Below, piece by piece: positions 51,101 to 59,375 of a stretch of 64,000 nucleotides of DNA. Positions within the stretch are counted from its first letter, which is position 1. The number at the start of each line of letters is the position of its first letter. Position numbers and translations under genes: made by a program. Origin of the DNA: Bradyrhizobium sp. AS23.2 (GTDB taxonomy: Bacteria > Pseudomonadota > Alphaproteobacteria > Rhizobiales > Xanthobacteraceae); contig NZ_LGHM01000115.1 of the NCBI RefSeq assembly GCF_001908185.1, forward strand, positions 1-64,000, in the 5' to 3' direction. The notes under the pieces are model-generated. The model made no database searches. It was not told the origin of the DNA and saw nothing but the letters and a program-made list of their open reading frames with translations.

Positions 51101-53691
51101 TCGTATTCTGCTCGCACCTGTTCCGGCGTCGGCGTGTTCGGCAGATCGACACCGAACGTTCGAAGGCATTCGAGTGCAGTTTGGACCGCTGGGGCGTAGT
51201 TTCCTTGCCTCAATTGCAGAAGCATACGCAAGCGACAGATCTCGGCCTGATCGATCTTCGATCGCGCCATGACCAGCAACGTGTCGACGAGCCCCGCGGC
51301 CTGCCCGAGGTTCGAGTTGAGAATCTCGCATTCCGCCCGTTCCAGGAACAGGCCGAAGGTTAAGTCATAGGATGTATGCCACCCCTCGTCCGACAGAACG
51401 GCGATGCCAGCTGCGAGGTAGTTGGAGGCCGCGGCATAAGCAGTCGAGGCCTTCGCCTTCCGCGCAGCAACAAAATTGAGTTCGGCCGCGCGCTGTTTCT
51501 CGGGCCAATCTGAGATGAGCGCCGAACCAAGGTTCAGCTGGTTGACGAGGTCATAGATCTTCTCGATGATCCTCTCCTGCGCAGTCTCTGCGACCAGGAG
51601 ACGTGCAATCCGCAGATGCAGTTCGGCGCGCCCCTCCGGCGGAATGAGTGCATAAGCGGCTTCCTGAACCCGGTCATGGAAGAAGCGGTAGCTTCCCTCA
51701 CGGGGGACAGCAGTGCCAGCGCGGACCGCGTCGCTAAAACTTGCATGGATCGCCTGCTCGGATTCGCCGCGCAGCTTGGCCAGGGTCGCGAAGTCAGCGT
51801 GATTGCCCAGGCATGCGAGCAGCTTCAACGCGTCCTGGGCGTCCGGAGCAAGGCGGCGCAATCTTCCGATCATCAGGTCCACTGGGTTGTCGCTGAGTCT
51901 CTTGACGACGATAGCGTCCAAATCCCACGTCCATGATCGCGAGCGCTGATCGAACTCGATCAGCCGTTCTTCGGCCAGGCTGGTGAGAAACTGCCCTGCA
52001 AAAAAGGGATTTCCGCTGCTTCTCCTGTGGACCAGCTCGGCGAGCGGCCGCATCTCGTCGGGCGCACGCCGGAGGCTGTCGCATAGCAGTTGGTGGATGT
52101 CGTCGACCGAGAGCGGGCCGAGGACGATCTGATCGGTTCTCGCGCCGGCTCGGCGCAGATCCTCCAACTTGAGCATCAATGGGTGCGCCAAGTCGACTTC
52201 ATTGTCGCGATACGCGCCAATCACCAGCAGATGCCGCGTGTCGGGGTGAAGGAGGAGATATTCGATAAGTGTCAGCGTCGCCGGATCGAGCCATTGCAAG
52301 TCATCGACGAAAATGACGAGCGGGTGGTCCGCCGTCGCGAAAACGCTGACAAACCGCTGGAATACGGTCTGAAACCTGAGCTGGGCATCGACGGGCGAGA
52401 GGACCGCCACCGTCGGCTGTGGGCCGAGCAGTCGGACGAGGTCGGGGATGAGGTCGGTGAGCAGGCGGCCCTGATTGCCAACAGCTTCCCTGATCGCGTC
52501 GCGCCAGCGGGCGATTTCGTCCGCGTAACCGTTCAGCAGCTGCTGGATCAATCCCTGAAACGCCTGAGCCAATGTCGAGTGGGGGGTATCGCGGAGCCGC
52601 AGGTCGTACTTTCCTGAAATGAAAATACCGCGAGGCAGCACGATGACCTTGTGCAACTCGTTGACGACTGAAGACTTGCCGATGCCCGAATAGCCAGAGA
52701 CCAGAACGAGTTCCGAGCCACCATGCTTCACGACGCGATCGAAAGCGGCAAGCAAGGTAGCGATCTCGCTCTCGCGTCCGTAAAGCTTCTCCGCGATCAT
52801 CAACCGTTCCGACGCATCCTGCAGGCCGAGCGGGAACGGGTCGATCCGGCCATTCGACGCCCAGGCGTTGAGGCATTTGCGGAGATCCGCCTCGACTCCC
52901 ACGGCGGTCTGGTAGCGTTCCTCTGCGGTTTTTGCGAGGAGCTTCATGATGATCATCGAGAGTGGAGCCGGCACTGCGCCTGCAAGCTCGCCCGGCGGAA
53001 CAGGCTCTCGCGCGATATGACTGTGAATTAACTCGATCGGGTCAGTGGCGGTGAAGGGTAACGTGCCGGTCAAGAGCTCGTAAAAGGTGACACCCAGAGC
53101 ATACAGGTCACTTCGAGAGTCGACCGAGCGGTTCATTCGGCCAGTCTGCTCCGGCGCCATGTAGGCGAGTGTCCCGGCGATGAACTCGGGCGGCGCAGGG
53201 GATTGACGCTCGCGCGGCAGGCACGAGGCGACGCCGAAACCCGTCAGCCACACGTGATCGGTGACTGAATTGGCGAGCACGTTGGCGGGCTTGATATCCT
53301 TGTGAACGACGCCCTTATCGTGTAGCTCGCCAAGCGCCGCCGCCAAGCGGACCGCGAGCCGCAAGAACCGTCCCAACTCCATGGGGGGGCCGATATCGCG
53401 GTCGAGCGGTTGGCCACCGGGGTCGTCAAAAAACAGTACGGTGCGACCGTTCTCGCGCCTAAGGGCACGAGGACGCACGGCTGACTGACCATCAAGCGTA
53501 TCCCTTAGCTCGAATTCGTGAGCCAAGCGATCGACGAGGGCCGGCGCCGGGTGTTCGGATACAAGGGCGAGCGCCAACACCGGAATTTGATGACCGTTGT
53601 TATCGTCGTGCCATCCTCTGTAGAGAACGCGCTCGCCGTCGTCCAAAAGGACCTCGGCGCCAATCAGCCCGGACAATGCGTAAGCGGTCAT
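48190..53691 (-). CDS. Hybrid Ser/Thr-kinase-like - AAA ATPase - GAF - PAS - histidine kinase
   Basis: This 1833-residue protein has a kinase-fold N-terminus (~1-280), an AAA/STAND ATPase with Walker A GYSGIGKS at 333-340, and a long helical-repeat region. A GAF domain (~1350-1490) and a PAS domain (RLVDANIIGIFISNRKGEII) follow. The C-terminal histidine kinase has acceptor His1616 in SIAHEVNQPIAATV. The HATPase has DTGPGISPESL and GMGMGLAICRSIIEGHGG. In the kinase-like part the catalytic loop is HKDIKPAN, but the DFG motif is GFG (residues 151-153) and a clear VAIK lysine is not seen. It may therefore be a pseudokinase. Two response-regulator genes follow upstream on the same strand. The ligand is unknown. 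Confidence 0.93.
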   Translation of the reverse strand: MTAYALSGLIGAEVLLDDGERVLYRGWHDDNNGHQIPVLALALVSEHPAPALVDRLAHEFELRDTLDGQSAVRPRALRRENGRTVLFFDDPGGQPLDRDIGPPMELGRFLRLAVRLAAALGELHDKGVVHKDIKPANVLANSVTDHVWLTGFGVASCLPRERQSPAPPEFIAGTLAYMAPEQTGRMNRSVDSRSDLYALGVTFYELLTGTLPFTATDPIELIHSHIAREPVPPGELAGAVPAPLSMIIMKLLAKTAEERYQTAVGVEADLRKCLNAWASNGRIDPFPLGLQDASERLMIAEKLYGRESEIATLLAAFDRVVKHGGSELVLVSGYSGIGKSSVVNELHKVIVLPRGIFISGKYDLRLRDTPHSTLAQAFQGLIQQLLNGYADEIARWRDAIREAVGNQGRLLTDLIPDLVRLLGPQPTVAVLSPVDAQLRFQTVFQRFVSVFATADHPLVIFVDDLQWLDPATLTLIEYLLLHPDTRHLLVIGAYRDNEVDLAHPLMLKLEDLRRAGARTDQIVLGPLSVDDIHQLLCDSLRRAPDEMRPLAELVHRRSSGNPFFAGQFLTSLAEERLIEFDQRSRSWTWDLDAIVVKRLSDNPVDLMIGRLRRLAPDAQDALKLLACLGNHADFATLAKLRGESEQAIHASFSDAVRAGTAVPREGSYRFFHDRVQEAAYALIPPEGRAELHLRIARLLVAETAQERIIEKIYDLVNQLNLGSALISDWPEKQRAAELNFVAARKAKASTAYAAASNYLAAGIAVLSDEGWHTSYDLTFGLFLERAECEILNSNLGQAAGLVDTLLVMARSKIDQAEICRLRMLLQLRQGNYAPAVQTALECLRTFGVDLPNTPTPEQVRAEYEEMRRTLGERPIASLVDLPMMDDPDMRAVMKLFSALGELAYHADGDLFQMISCWMVKLSCRHGTSEHSAIGYGAIAVVLGPVFHRFADGEAFARLAVAVAERYGFTAQKAGAHFLMQMAVLWTRPIEDALACLEAAIRAVAETGEMVYACYNRQHRLTDLIARGDPLDQVWLESADALDFVRKYKFGQLVILSIQAFIQSLRGGTGNSAPLDEAALEARVLRGGVPLVACFHWILQLQRHVLLGDAETALEFAAKAKPILWSARLNLQSVDYCFYHSLAIAAVFETSTPDRQAELREDLIEHLASFQRWAQSCPATFAHKHSLVSAEWARLEGRDIEAMQLYEQAIRSAAEHGFLPDQALAAELAARFYRSRDLKRIADTYLDEARDCYARWGALTKVAQLDQSNHRIHQRAPSAAKPTIEAPVEQLDLATVIKMSQAVAGEIVLEKLIETLMVIAVEHAGADRRLLILPHGGRYWIEAEATSGRDGVSVRLLETLMTPSELPLRILEQVIHTRMQVILDDARGRHTFAGDQYIGRKLARSLLCLPLLKQAELIGVLYLENSLASHVFTSARIAVLKLLASQAAIALENARLYGDVAEREAKIRRLVDANIIGIFISNRKGEIIEANDAFLKMVGYDRDDLASGNMCWTELTPPEWRASLARVGEGINTIGAVHPYEREYLRKDGSRVPVLVGSAAFDEQRDQGVAFVLDLTGRKRAEAEARDSERRYRETQTELAHANRVATMGQLTASIAHEVNQPIAATVVNAESALRWLNRGPPDLDEARQLLNKIAKDGLRASNVIRRIRDLIKKAPSRMEPLEINEAIDEVIELTRGEVTKSGISVRTQFSERLPATNADRTQVQQVMLNLILNAVQAMSEADPTSGELWITTSNGADSVLVTVRDTGPGISPESLNRLFDPFFTTKSSGMGMGLAICRSIIEGHGGQIWAAANFPRGAAFHFTLPAALAETGS

Positions 53692-53979
53692 CCGATTCGG
53701 TCCTCGTGCGCTTCAAGGCCTCCTGACAGCATTGCTGACACAAGATGAACGGGCGCATATGCGTCGAACCGTTACATGCAAACACTCAGAACGGATTGTC
53801 AAAACCAACTGTGATTTTCAAAAATCGACCAAATGTCCACGTCTTGCATTTCGTTTGAATGAGTTCGTGCCGCCAATCCAACGGCGGACTGCCTGGCGAG
53901 TTGAGAAGCGTCGGGTCGATACCGTTGAAATCCGACATCAATCGCCCATGCACCGAGGTCACAGCCGCTGCCGCCCTGG

Positions 53980-54348
53980 CTAACCTCCAAGGGCCTTATC
54001 GAGGCAACTGACCAGCGTCTCCGCTTCAAACGGCTTGCGGAGGAAACACGTTGCCCCGCTCGCGATCGCCCTTTCTTCAAGATCCGACTCGGTGCGCGCA
54101 GTGATCATGATAACCATCATCTGGCTGTCGCGCTGGCTGAGCTGATTCTTGAGCTCGAACCCGTTCATCCCAGGCATCTGGATGTCGGTGATCGCACACG
54201 TAAACCGGTCGAGCTCGCTGGAGGCGAGAAATTCTTCGGCCGAGGCAAATGCGCGAACATCGTGGCCGAGCGAGCGGACGAGCGCTGCCAGCGCATCGCG
54301 CATGGAGGGATCATCGTCCACTATCGAAATCAGATGTCCGTTCGGCAT
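53980..54348 (-). CDS. Single-domain response regulator (receiver only)
   Basis: This 122-residue CheY-like receiver has the acidic pair in SIVDDDPSM and the phospho-acceptor Asp in CAITDIQMPGMNGFEL. Thr is in MITARTE and the conserved Lys in FLRKPFEAETL. There is no output domain. It lies between the 1833-residue kinase gene and the FixJ-type regulator gene, all on the minus strand. A phosphorelay intermediate or phosphate sink is the natural inference. Confidence 0.93.
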   Translation of the reverse strand: MPNGHLISIVDDDPSMRDALAALVRSLGHDVRAFASAEEFLASSELDRFTCAITDIQMPGMNGFELKNQLSQRDSQMMVIMITARTESDLEERAIASGATCFLRKPFEAETLVSCLDKALGG

Positions 54349-54430
54349 ATTGCAGCCCCTATCGAGCTAATCCCAGCCCAATTTGTGTTCGCATCACGCG
54401 AATTCGCTTGATCCTGCTGTCTACCGGCAT

Positions 54431-55102
54431 TCAGCGTGTTCTGTCCTTCAGTGCGTCTGCCATTCGAACCAGGTCAGCCAACGAGCGGGCGCCCATCTTC
54501 CGCATCGCCGCGCCGCGATGGATCTTGACTGTCACTTCGCTCAATCCGAGCTCTGCTGCGATCTGCTTGTTCATCTTACCCGCCGTCACCAGGGCCATCA
54601 CTTCGCGCTCCCGTGGCGAAAGAGTCTCGTATCGGTCGATGACAGCAGTGGCCTGACTTTCGCTGTCCCGCTGAAGGCGATCGCGGTTGATGGCCGTCGT
54701 TACCGCATCGATCATGTCCTGGTCGCGGAACGGCTTTGGCAGAAAGTCGACGGCGCCCGCTTTCATGGCGCGCACGGACATCGGAATATCGCCATGCCCA
54801 GTCATCAGGATGACCGGCAGGTGTATCCCAAGGTCCGAGAGCTCCTCCTGGAAGTCCAGTCCGCTGATCCCCGGCAGGCGGACGTCAAGTACGATGCAAC
54901 CCGGGCCGGTCGGTCGCTCCGCCTTCAGGAATTCCTGGGCCGAGCCATAGGTACGTGCCGTCAGTCCGACGGAGCGGAACAGGCTCTCGAGCCCAAATCG
55001 GAGCGAATCGTCGTCGTCGACGACGTGCACGACAGGGGGCTGGTCCGACGCCTGGGGCATCTCACGGTCAACCAACAGCAGATTCAACGTCGTTCTCTGC
55101 AT
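54431..55102 (-). CDS. FixJ-family two-component response regulator (receiver + LuxR HTH)
   Basis: The N-terminal receiver has the acidic patch VVHVVDDDDSLR, acceptor Asp in CIVLDVRLPGISGLDFQEEL, Thr in LMTGHGDIPMSVRAMKAGAV, and Lys in FLPKPFRDQDMIDAV. The C-terminal LuxR/FixJ helix-turn-helix reads LSPREREVMALVTAGKMNKQIA and EVTVKIHRGAAMRKMGARSL. It is 223 residues from 55102; an alternative start at MPQASDQPP (55060) is possible. It is the best candidate partner for the 1833-residue histidine kinase. Target genes are unknown. Confidence 0.92.
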   Translation of the reverse strand: MQRTTLNLLLVDREMPQASDQPPVVHVVDDDDSLRFGLESLFRSVGLTARTYGSAQEFLKAERPTGPGCIVLDVRLPGISGLDFQEELSDLGIHLPVILMTGHGDIPMSVRAMKAGAVDFLPKPFRDQDMIDAVTTAINRDRLQRDSESQATAVIDRYETLSPREREVMALVTAGKMNKQIAAELGLSEVTVKIHRGAAMRKMGARSLADLVRMADALKDRTR

Positions 55103-55478
55103 ATCATGCCGCGCGACGGTAGTATCATCACACGAAAGTATGATCGCATGGGCATCCGGCCTGCCAGAGGAACCCGCTGGGCCTTCCCCAAAGAGGTCAT
55201 TCGCACCAGCGATGTCGCGCCGTCAGTTCAAAACATGTTCTCTTGGACAAATCTGCTGCTTTTGTCTGCTTCGATCATCCGCTTACACGGTTCGGATGAC
55301 TGTCTCACGTGGCATTCATACCAACGTGTGAGACAATTAGACCCAATGCGCGATTGGCGCTGTGGGGCGCGTCTATCATCCTCGTCTGCATGATGAACAA
55401 CAGCTGACTCAAGGCACAACGGCTGATCTCCCTCAGCATTCTGCCGGAGCGGTATCCAACCCAATACAGGATCGCATC
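55103..55478. promoter_or_regulatory. Divergent region with inverted repeat upstream of AraC gene
   Basis: This 376-base gap between the minus-strand FixJ-type gene and the plus-strand AraC gene contains a perfect inverted repeat. TGTCTCAC at 55301-55308 pairs with GTGAGACA at 55328-55335, with 19 bases between. It could be an operator for a dimeric regulator. No gene is convincing. The function is inferred only from symmetry and position. Confidence 0.4.
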
Positions 55479-55964
55479 ATGTTCAAGACCTCGGATGAGC
55501 AAGCAATCGAATGCCCGGTCTCGAGTTTTTCGTCATCGGTCACAGCGGACGTCCTGGGAGCTCTGCTGATGCAGCCGGTCGTGGCCGGTTCGGTTGATCC
55601 CGCGAGCTCCGCTCCGTCCGGCGGCTATGTCCGCGGCGGTCTGCCACCCAGGGTCGTGCGGCGCGTGCGCGAGCACATCGATGCGAACATCGAGCAACGC
55701 ATCAGTGTTGAGGCCTTGGCCAGGCTCGCCAACCTGTCGGTCTGCTATTTCGTTCGTGCTTTCAAGCAGTCGGTAGGGTTGACGCCGCACGACTATCTCA
55801 TCCGTCGGCGTGTCGAAAGGACCATGGAGCTTCTATCAGAGACCAGTCTCCCGCTTTCCGAAATCGCCCTTGCGGCGGGCTTTGCCGATCAGAGCCATTG
55901 TGCGCGCCGCTTTCGTCAGCACGTCGGCATGTCGCCGCGCAATTACCGCTGGTCCATCCCGTAA
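55479..55964 (+). CDS. AraC-family regulator (161 aa)
   Basis: From ATG 55479 (AGGA upstream) this short regulator has a ~50-residue N-terminal stretch without recognisable domain. A full AraC DNA-binding domain follows (residues ~58-158). The helices ISVEALARLANLSVCYFVRA and LPLSEIALAAGFADQSHCARR are complete, and it ends GMSPRNYRWSIP. It has no cupin effector domain, as in the gene at 44969. It is followed after ~140 bases by a strong rho-independent terminator. It may be controlled by the two-component genes lying opposite. Confidence 0.88.
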   Translation: MFKTSDEQAIECPVSSFSSSVTADVLGALLMQPVVAGSVDPASSAPSGGYVRGGLPPRVVRRVREHIDANIEQRISVEALARLANLSVCYFVRAFKQSVGLTPHDYLIRRRVERTMELLSETSLPLSEIALAAGFADQSHCARRFRQHVGMSPRNYRWSIP

Positions 55965-56103
55965 GGCCGTTCGGATAAGCCTGTTATGATCTGTCGCGCC
56001 AACAGTCCCTGGCGTGGGTGCGACATACGACCCGCAATCGAGCGCCTGTCCTCCCCAGACGCTCGCGCGCCGCCGCGGTCAATGCGTGACGCCGGGTCAT
56101 TTA

Positions 56104-56136
56104 GGCCGGTGACATTAATGTCACCGGCCCTTTTTG
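56104..56136 (+). terminator. Rho-independent terminator
   Basis: A perfect 26-base palindrome (GGCCGGTGACATT and its complement, 56104-56129) is followed by CTTTTTG. The stem can be 13 bp with practically no loop, or about 11 bp with a 4-base loop. It is the strongest terminator seen in the window and ends the AraC transcript that starts at 55479. Confidence 0.85.
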
Positions 56137-56154
56137 TGGACACCATCGTCGACG

Positions 56155-56358
56155 CTACCGCGTTAAAGCGGTCGTCGCGATGCTCCATAGGTCTCGAGTC
56201 GGGAATGTGCTTCTCTCCTGATCGATGCCGTGCCTGGCGTGCCACTTGGGGCCGGGGCCTCGCATGTAGTGAAGCTCGGGCCGATAGGTGTCGCAGGCAA
56301 TCGTCATGACCTTGCCATACGCCGCTCTGACCTTATTCAGGCTTCGGCGGAGCGGCAT
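56155..56358 (-). CDS. Small hypothetical protein (67 aa)
   Basis: The frame starting MPLRRSLNKVRAAYGKVM contains TYRPELHYMRGPGPKWHARH, a basic His/Pro-rich segment. I associate this with a small rhizobial protein family (memory, not searched). The C-terminus ends TALTR. An upstream in-frame extension to 56421 exists. No good ribosome binding site is visible before the chosen ATG, and the start is uncertain. No membrane segment. Function unknown. Confidence 0.35.
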   Translation of the reverse strand: MPLRRSLNKVRAAYGKVMTIACDTYRPELHYMRGPGPKWHARHGIDQERSTFPTRDLWSIATTALTR

Positions 56359-56479
56359 CAGCGGCGATTGAATAGCGGCATGGAGTGACCTCTCGATGCG
56401 GCATGCCGACGACGAGCACAACGGGTGAAGGGGTCGTCACTGATGTCGTCTCTCGACACGCCTCCCGGAAGAAGTTCGA

Positions 56480-56800
56480 TCAGGAGCTGCCGCACCGTGT
56501 CGCCAGGAGGTTGTTGAAGGCATCGACTTCGGAGTCCAGTACGGCGAGGGCCCGCTGGTGGTCGATGTCGTGAGCACAGATCGCGGTGGCCTGCCGCATT
56601 CTCACCGATTCATAGAATGAGGCGGCATAGGCGCGGCAAGTCGTGTCTTTGTCGAGGCTGCCAGTCGGCGTACTGCGCACCACCATCCATCGCGCCCGCG
56701 AGGCAGCCAGATCTTGCGCTGACGAGCATTCGCCGGCTACCGCAGAAATTGTGGACGCATTGATCGCAGCGGAGGTAAGGAGAACGATCAATCTCATCAT
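56480..56800 (-). CDS. Small secreted hypothetical protein
   Basis: The start is the first ATG of MMRLIVLLTSAAINASTISA, with GGAG nine bases upstream. The N-terminus is a typical signal peptide with a likely cut after AVA-G (near residue 22). The mature part of about 84 residues is helical, with Cys residues near positions 25, 55, 75 and 103. Examples are TTCRAYAASFYESV and TAICAHDIDHQRALAVLDSE. The four cysteines could form two disulfides. Similar proteins occur in Bradyrhizobium (recalled). Function unknown. Confidence 0.65.
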   Translation of the reverse strand: MMRLIVLLTSAAINASTISAVAGECSSAQDLAASRARWMVVRSTPTGSLDKDTTCRAYAASFYESVRMRQATAICAHDIDHQRALAVLDSEVDAFNNLLATRCGSS

Positions 56801-57181
56801 GAGTTCAGCTCCGCGTGTCGGGAGGGGGGACAAGTGTGGCGACTCCTATCGCTCCGCCGAATTGCATTCGCGAATGATGTTGCCGGAAGTTGAACGAGGT
56901 TGTGCGAAAGGTGCGTGCAGCGTGCGCGCAAGACAGCGCCGCGTGATACGGGCTGGCCCCATCGCACGCAGTCATGTTGATCGAATAGTGCAAGATGATT
57001 CCGGGGCCCGCAAACCAAGACAAGAAAGCGGATGCCTCCTGGGCGATTGTGGTTTCTGGTCAGCCTGCATGCGCCGGTCAGCGGGCTGACATGAGTGCCC
57101 TTGAAGGCCAGTCTCGCTTGCGCGCTTCAATTGGCCGGTCGATGCAGATCGAATCTGCCGTCCGGTGTTATGGAGAAAAAG
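56801..57181. other. Intergenic region upstream of flavin reductase
   Basis: This 381-base region between divergent genes holds no convincing ORF. A perfect 12-base palindrome, CATTCGCGAATG, lies at 56865-56876 and might be a small operator. No clear promoter element was identified. Confidence 0.35.
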
Positions 57182-58621
57182 ATGATAGATGTGCTGGTTA
57201 TTGGCGCCGGTCCGGCGGGCGTGATGGCTGCCCTTCGTGCAGCGGACCTCGGTGCGCGAACCACGTTGGTCTCCAGCGCCGAATTCGGCGGTATGGCCGC
57301 CAATGATGGACCGGTCCCAGTTCGCGCGCTCGCCCATGCCAGCCGGCTGTTGCGAGATGCGCGGCAGCTAGGTCAATACGGCGTAACGATCAATGAGCCG
57401 TCTCTGGACTACTCGCGGCTCCTTGCACGCGTTCAAGAGATCGTCAGGGACGTGCGGACCAATTCCTCTCTTCGGATGCAAATCGATGCGCTGGGAGTAA
57501 CAGTTTGCGAGCAAGTCGGGGCGGCGCGCTTCATCGAGCCGCACGTCATTGAGACCCGGGCGGGTCTTCGCCTGCGTGCTGAAAAGGTAATCATCTGTAC
57601 CGGTGGTGCGAGCCGGCGTTTGCCAATCCCTGGTTTCGAGCTGACCAGCACGCACACCGATGCATGGGCGCTGACTTCAGTTCCTCGCTCGATGCTTGTT
57701 GTCGGCGCCGGCGCGACCGGGGTGCAGGTTGCATCGATCTTCAACGCCTTCGGCTCGCGCATAGAGCTGTTCGAGGCCGGTCCGCGCATCCTGGCGACCG
57801 AGGACGTGGACATATCGACGTCCGCAGCAGTGGCGTTACGCCGATCGGGGATTGCGGTGCATGAGAACTTTGGCGCCATCGATGCGTTCGAGAAGACCGC
57901 TACCGGTGTCCGCATGCGCTTTACGAAGAATGGCCAACGGTTCGAGGCCGAGGCCGAGCTTGTGGTCGTGGCAACGGGGTGGGCGGCCGACACGGAAAGT
58001 CTGAACCTTGCCGTGGCAGGCGTCGAACTGAACCAGCGAAAATTCGTGAAGGTCGATGAATACCTGCGCACCTCAATACCCCACATCTTCGCCGCCGGAG
58101 ATGTAACGGGCCATCTCATGCTTGTGCCCCAGGCGATACAGGCGGGCTTTGTGGCGGCCTCGAATGCGGTGAGGGGTCCGCGGATGCCGCTCATAGATCA
58201 GGTCAGTCCAATGGGGAGTTTCACCGAGCCGGAATACGCGCAGGCTGGTCTCACTGAATCAAAGGCGCGGGAAGCGTACGACATCGTAACGTCGATCGTG
58301 CATTTTGAGGCGACCACGCGGACGATTATCGACGGTCGCAAGTTTGGTTTCTGCAAACTGGTCGTCGATCGCAAGGCCTGCAAGGTGCTCGGTTGCCATG
58401 TCATAGGCGAGCGTGCCGTTGATATCGCCGAGGTGGCGGCCATCGCCATAGCCGCCGGCATGCGCGTGGATGATCTGGCGCAAATTCCACTGGCCTATCC
58501 AACCTACGCCGGGATTCTCGTTCGGGCCGCCGTCATGGCGGCTGGCCAGCTAGGCTTGACGGTGGGCTGGCAAGCCCACCAGGTGGAGAGTGGTACCGTG
58601 GTCAAGAACGGCCAGTCATAG
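57182..58621 (+). CDS. Pyridine nucleotide-disulfide oxidoreductase-like flavoprotein lacking the redox Cys pair
   Basis: From ATG 57182 (GGAG six bases upstream) this 479-residue protein has the dihydrolipoamide-dehydrogenase layout. FAD motif VLVIGAGPAGVMAALRA opens it, NAD motif SMLVVGAGATGVQVASIF lies mid-protein, and FAD-end HIFAAGDVTGHLMLVPQA precedes a dimerisation domain. Where the family has GGTCxNxGCxPSK, it reads GGMAANDGPVPVR, so both cysteines are Ala39 and Pro44. The C-terminal His-Pro-Thr motif is AYPTYAG, so the catalytic His is also lost. It cannot be a disulfide reductase. An FAD-dependent NAD(P)H oxidoreductase such as a transhydrogenase-like enzyme is more likely. Confidence 0.85.
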   Translation: MIDVLVIGAGPAGVMAALRAADLGARTTLVSSAEFGGMAANDGPVPVRALAHASRLLRDARQLGQYGVTINEPSLDYSRLLARVQEIVRDVRTNSSLRMQIDALGVTVCEQVGAARFIEPHVIETRAGLRLRAEKVIICTGGASRRLPIPGFELTSTHTDAWALTSVPRSMLVVGAGATGVQVASIFNAFGSRIELFEAGPRILATEDVDISTSAAVALRRSGIAVHENFGAIDAFEKTATGVRMRFTKNGQRFEAEAELVVVATGWAADTESLNLAVAGVELNQRKFVKVDEYLRTSIPHIFAAGDVTGHLMLVPQAIQAGFVAASNAVRGPRMPLIDQVSPMGSFTEPEYAQAGLTESKAREAYDIVTSIVHFEATTRTIIDGRKFGFCKLVVDRKACKVLGCHVIGERAVDIAEVAAIAIAAGMRVDDLAQIPLAYPTYAGILVRAAVMAAGQLGLTVGWQAHQVESGTVVKNGQS

Positions 58622-58680
58622 GTTGCCGCCGACATCGCGCGCTAAAGGCGCGCGTTGCCGAGGCCAGGCACGATCACGAT

Positions 58681-58830
58681 GTGAAGCGCGCCGAACGCCG
58701 CGCCGACCGGCTGGAATGGGAAGCGGGCTTTGCGATCGACTACGCAATCGCGTCTGTCGAGCAGGCGAACCTTGCAGTTCTCGACGCCATTGACGGCCGC
58801 GTCCAGGCCGACCTGGCCAAACGAGCCTAG
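58681..58830 (+). CDS. Small helical hypothetical protein, start uncertain
   Basis: From GTG 58681 the frame reads VKRAERRADRLEWEAGFAID-like helix followed by YAIASVEQANLAVLDAIDGR and ends at TAG 58828-58830. The same frame is open and similar in style upstream to CTA 58642 (LKARVAEARHDHD), with no ATG, so the N-terminus may have lost its start codon. I recall a family of tiny rhizobial proteins with this RADRLE...FAIDYAIASVEQA pattern. It may be functional from GTG or be a recent relic. Function unknown. Confidence 0.4.
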   Translation: MKRAERRADRLEWEAGFAIDYAIASVEQANLAVLDAIDGRVQADLAKRA

Positions 58831-58857
58831 CCATCCATCCTAGCAATGGAGCGTGTC

Positions 58858-59246
58858 ATGAAACTCGCATACTTCGCCATTATTGCAGGCATCGCGCTAA
58901 GCGCGCCGGCGATCTCGCAAGCACAAGTGGCTGGATCGACTCTTCTCGGCGTCAGCTACGGGGAGCTGCGCGATGTCACCTGGGTTGGAGCGCCACGCGT
59001 CAGATCCTCGGTCATCCCGTCTACAACAACGTGAACGAGCGTATCCGCTCGGTCGACGACATCATCGTCACGACTGAAAAATCGGTCTCCTACGCCATCA
59101 TCAATGCCGGCGGCTTCCTTGCCGTCGCCAAGCACAACGTTGCCATTCCGGTGTCTCAGTTCAAGCTCGACGGTGACAAGCTGGTTCTGCCTGGTGCCAC
59201 AAGGGACGCTTTGAAGGCAGCGCCACAGTTCGAGTACGCCAAGTAG
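58858..59246 (+). pseudogene. Exported PRC-barrel domain protein, frameshifted
   Basis: ATG 58858 (GGAG six bases upstream) opens a signal peptide (MKLAYFAIIAGIALSAPAIS, cut near QAQ) and then AGSTLLGVSYGELRDVTW. The frame then breaks. Homology continues in another frame as GWSATRQILGHPVYNNVNER, then IRSVDDIIVTTEKSVSYAII and NAGGFLAVAKHNVAIPVSQF, the PRC-barrel core, ending at 59246. A single indel near 58980 (ACCTGGGTTGG) accounts for it. The intact product would be a ~129-residue periplasmic PRC-barrel protein of the kind common in rhizobia. Either an inactivated gene or a sequencing error in a G run. Confidence 0.75.
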
Positions 59247-59375
59247 GTGCGTGGCACCCTTGGCGGCGATTGCCTTGCGGCGATCCCTCCGGAATTCAGA
59301 CTGAGCGTACAAGAGGCGACAGACATTACTGTCGTCTCGTCCCCCCATGCGACCATGAACCCGATGGAGACTAGA

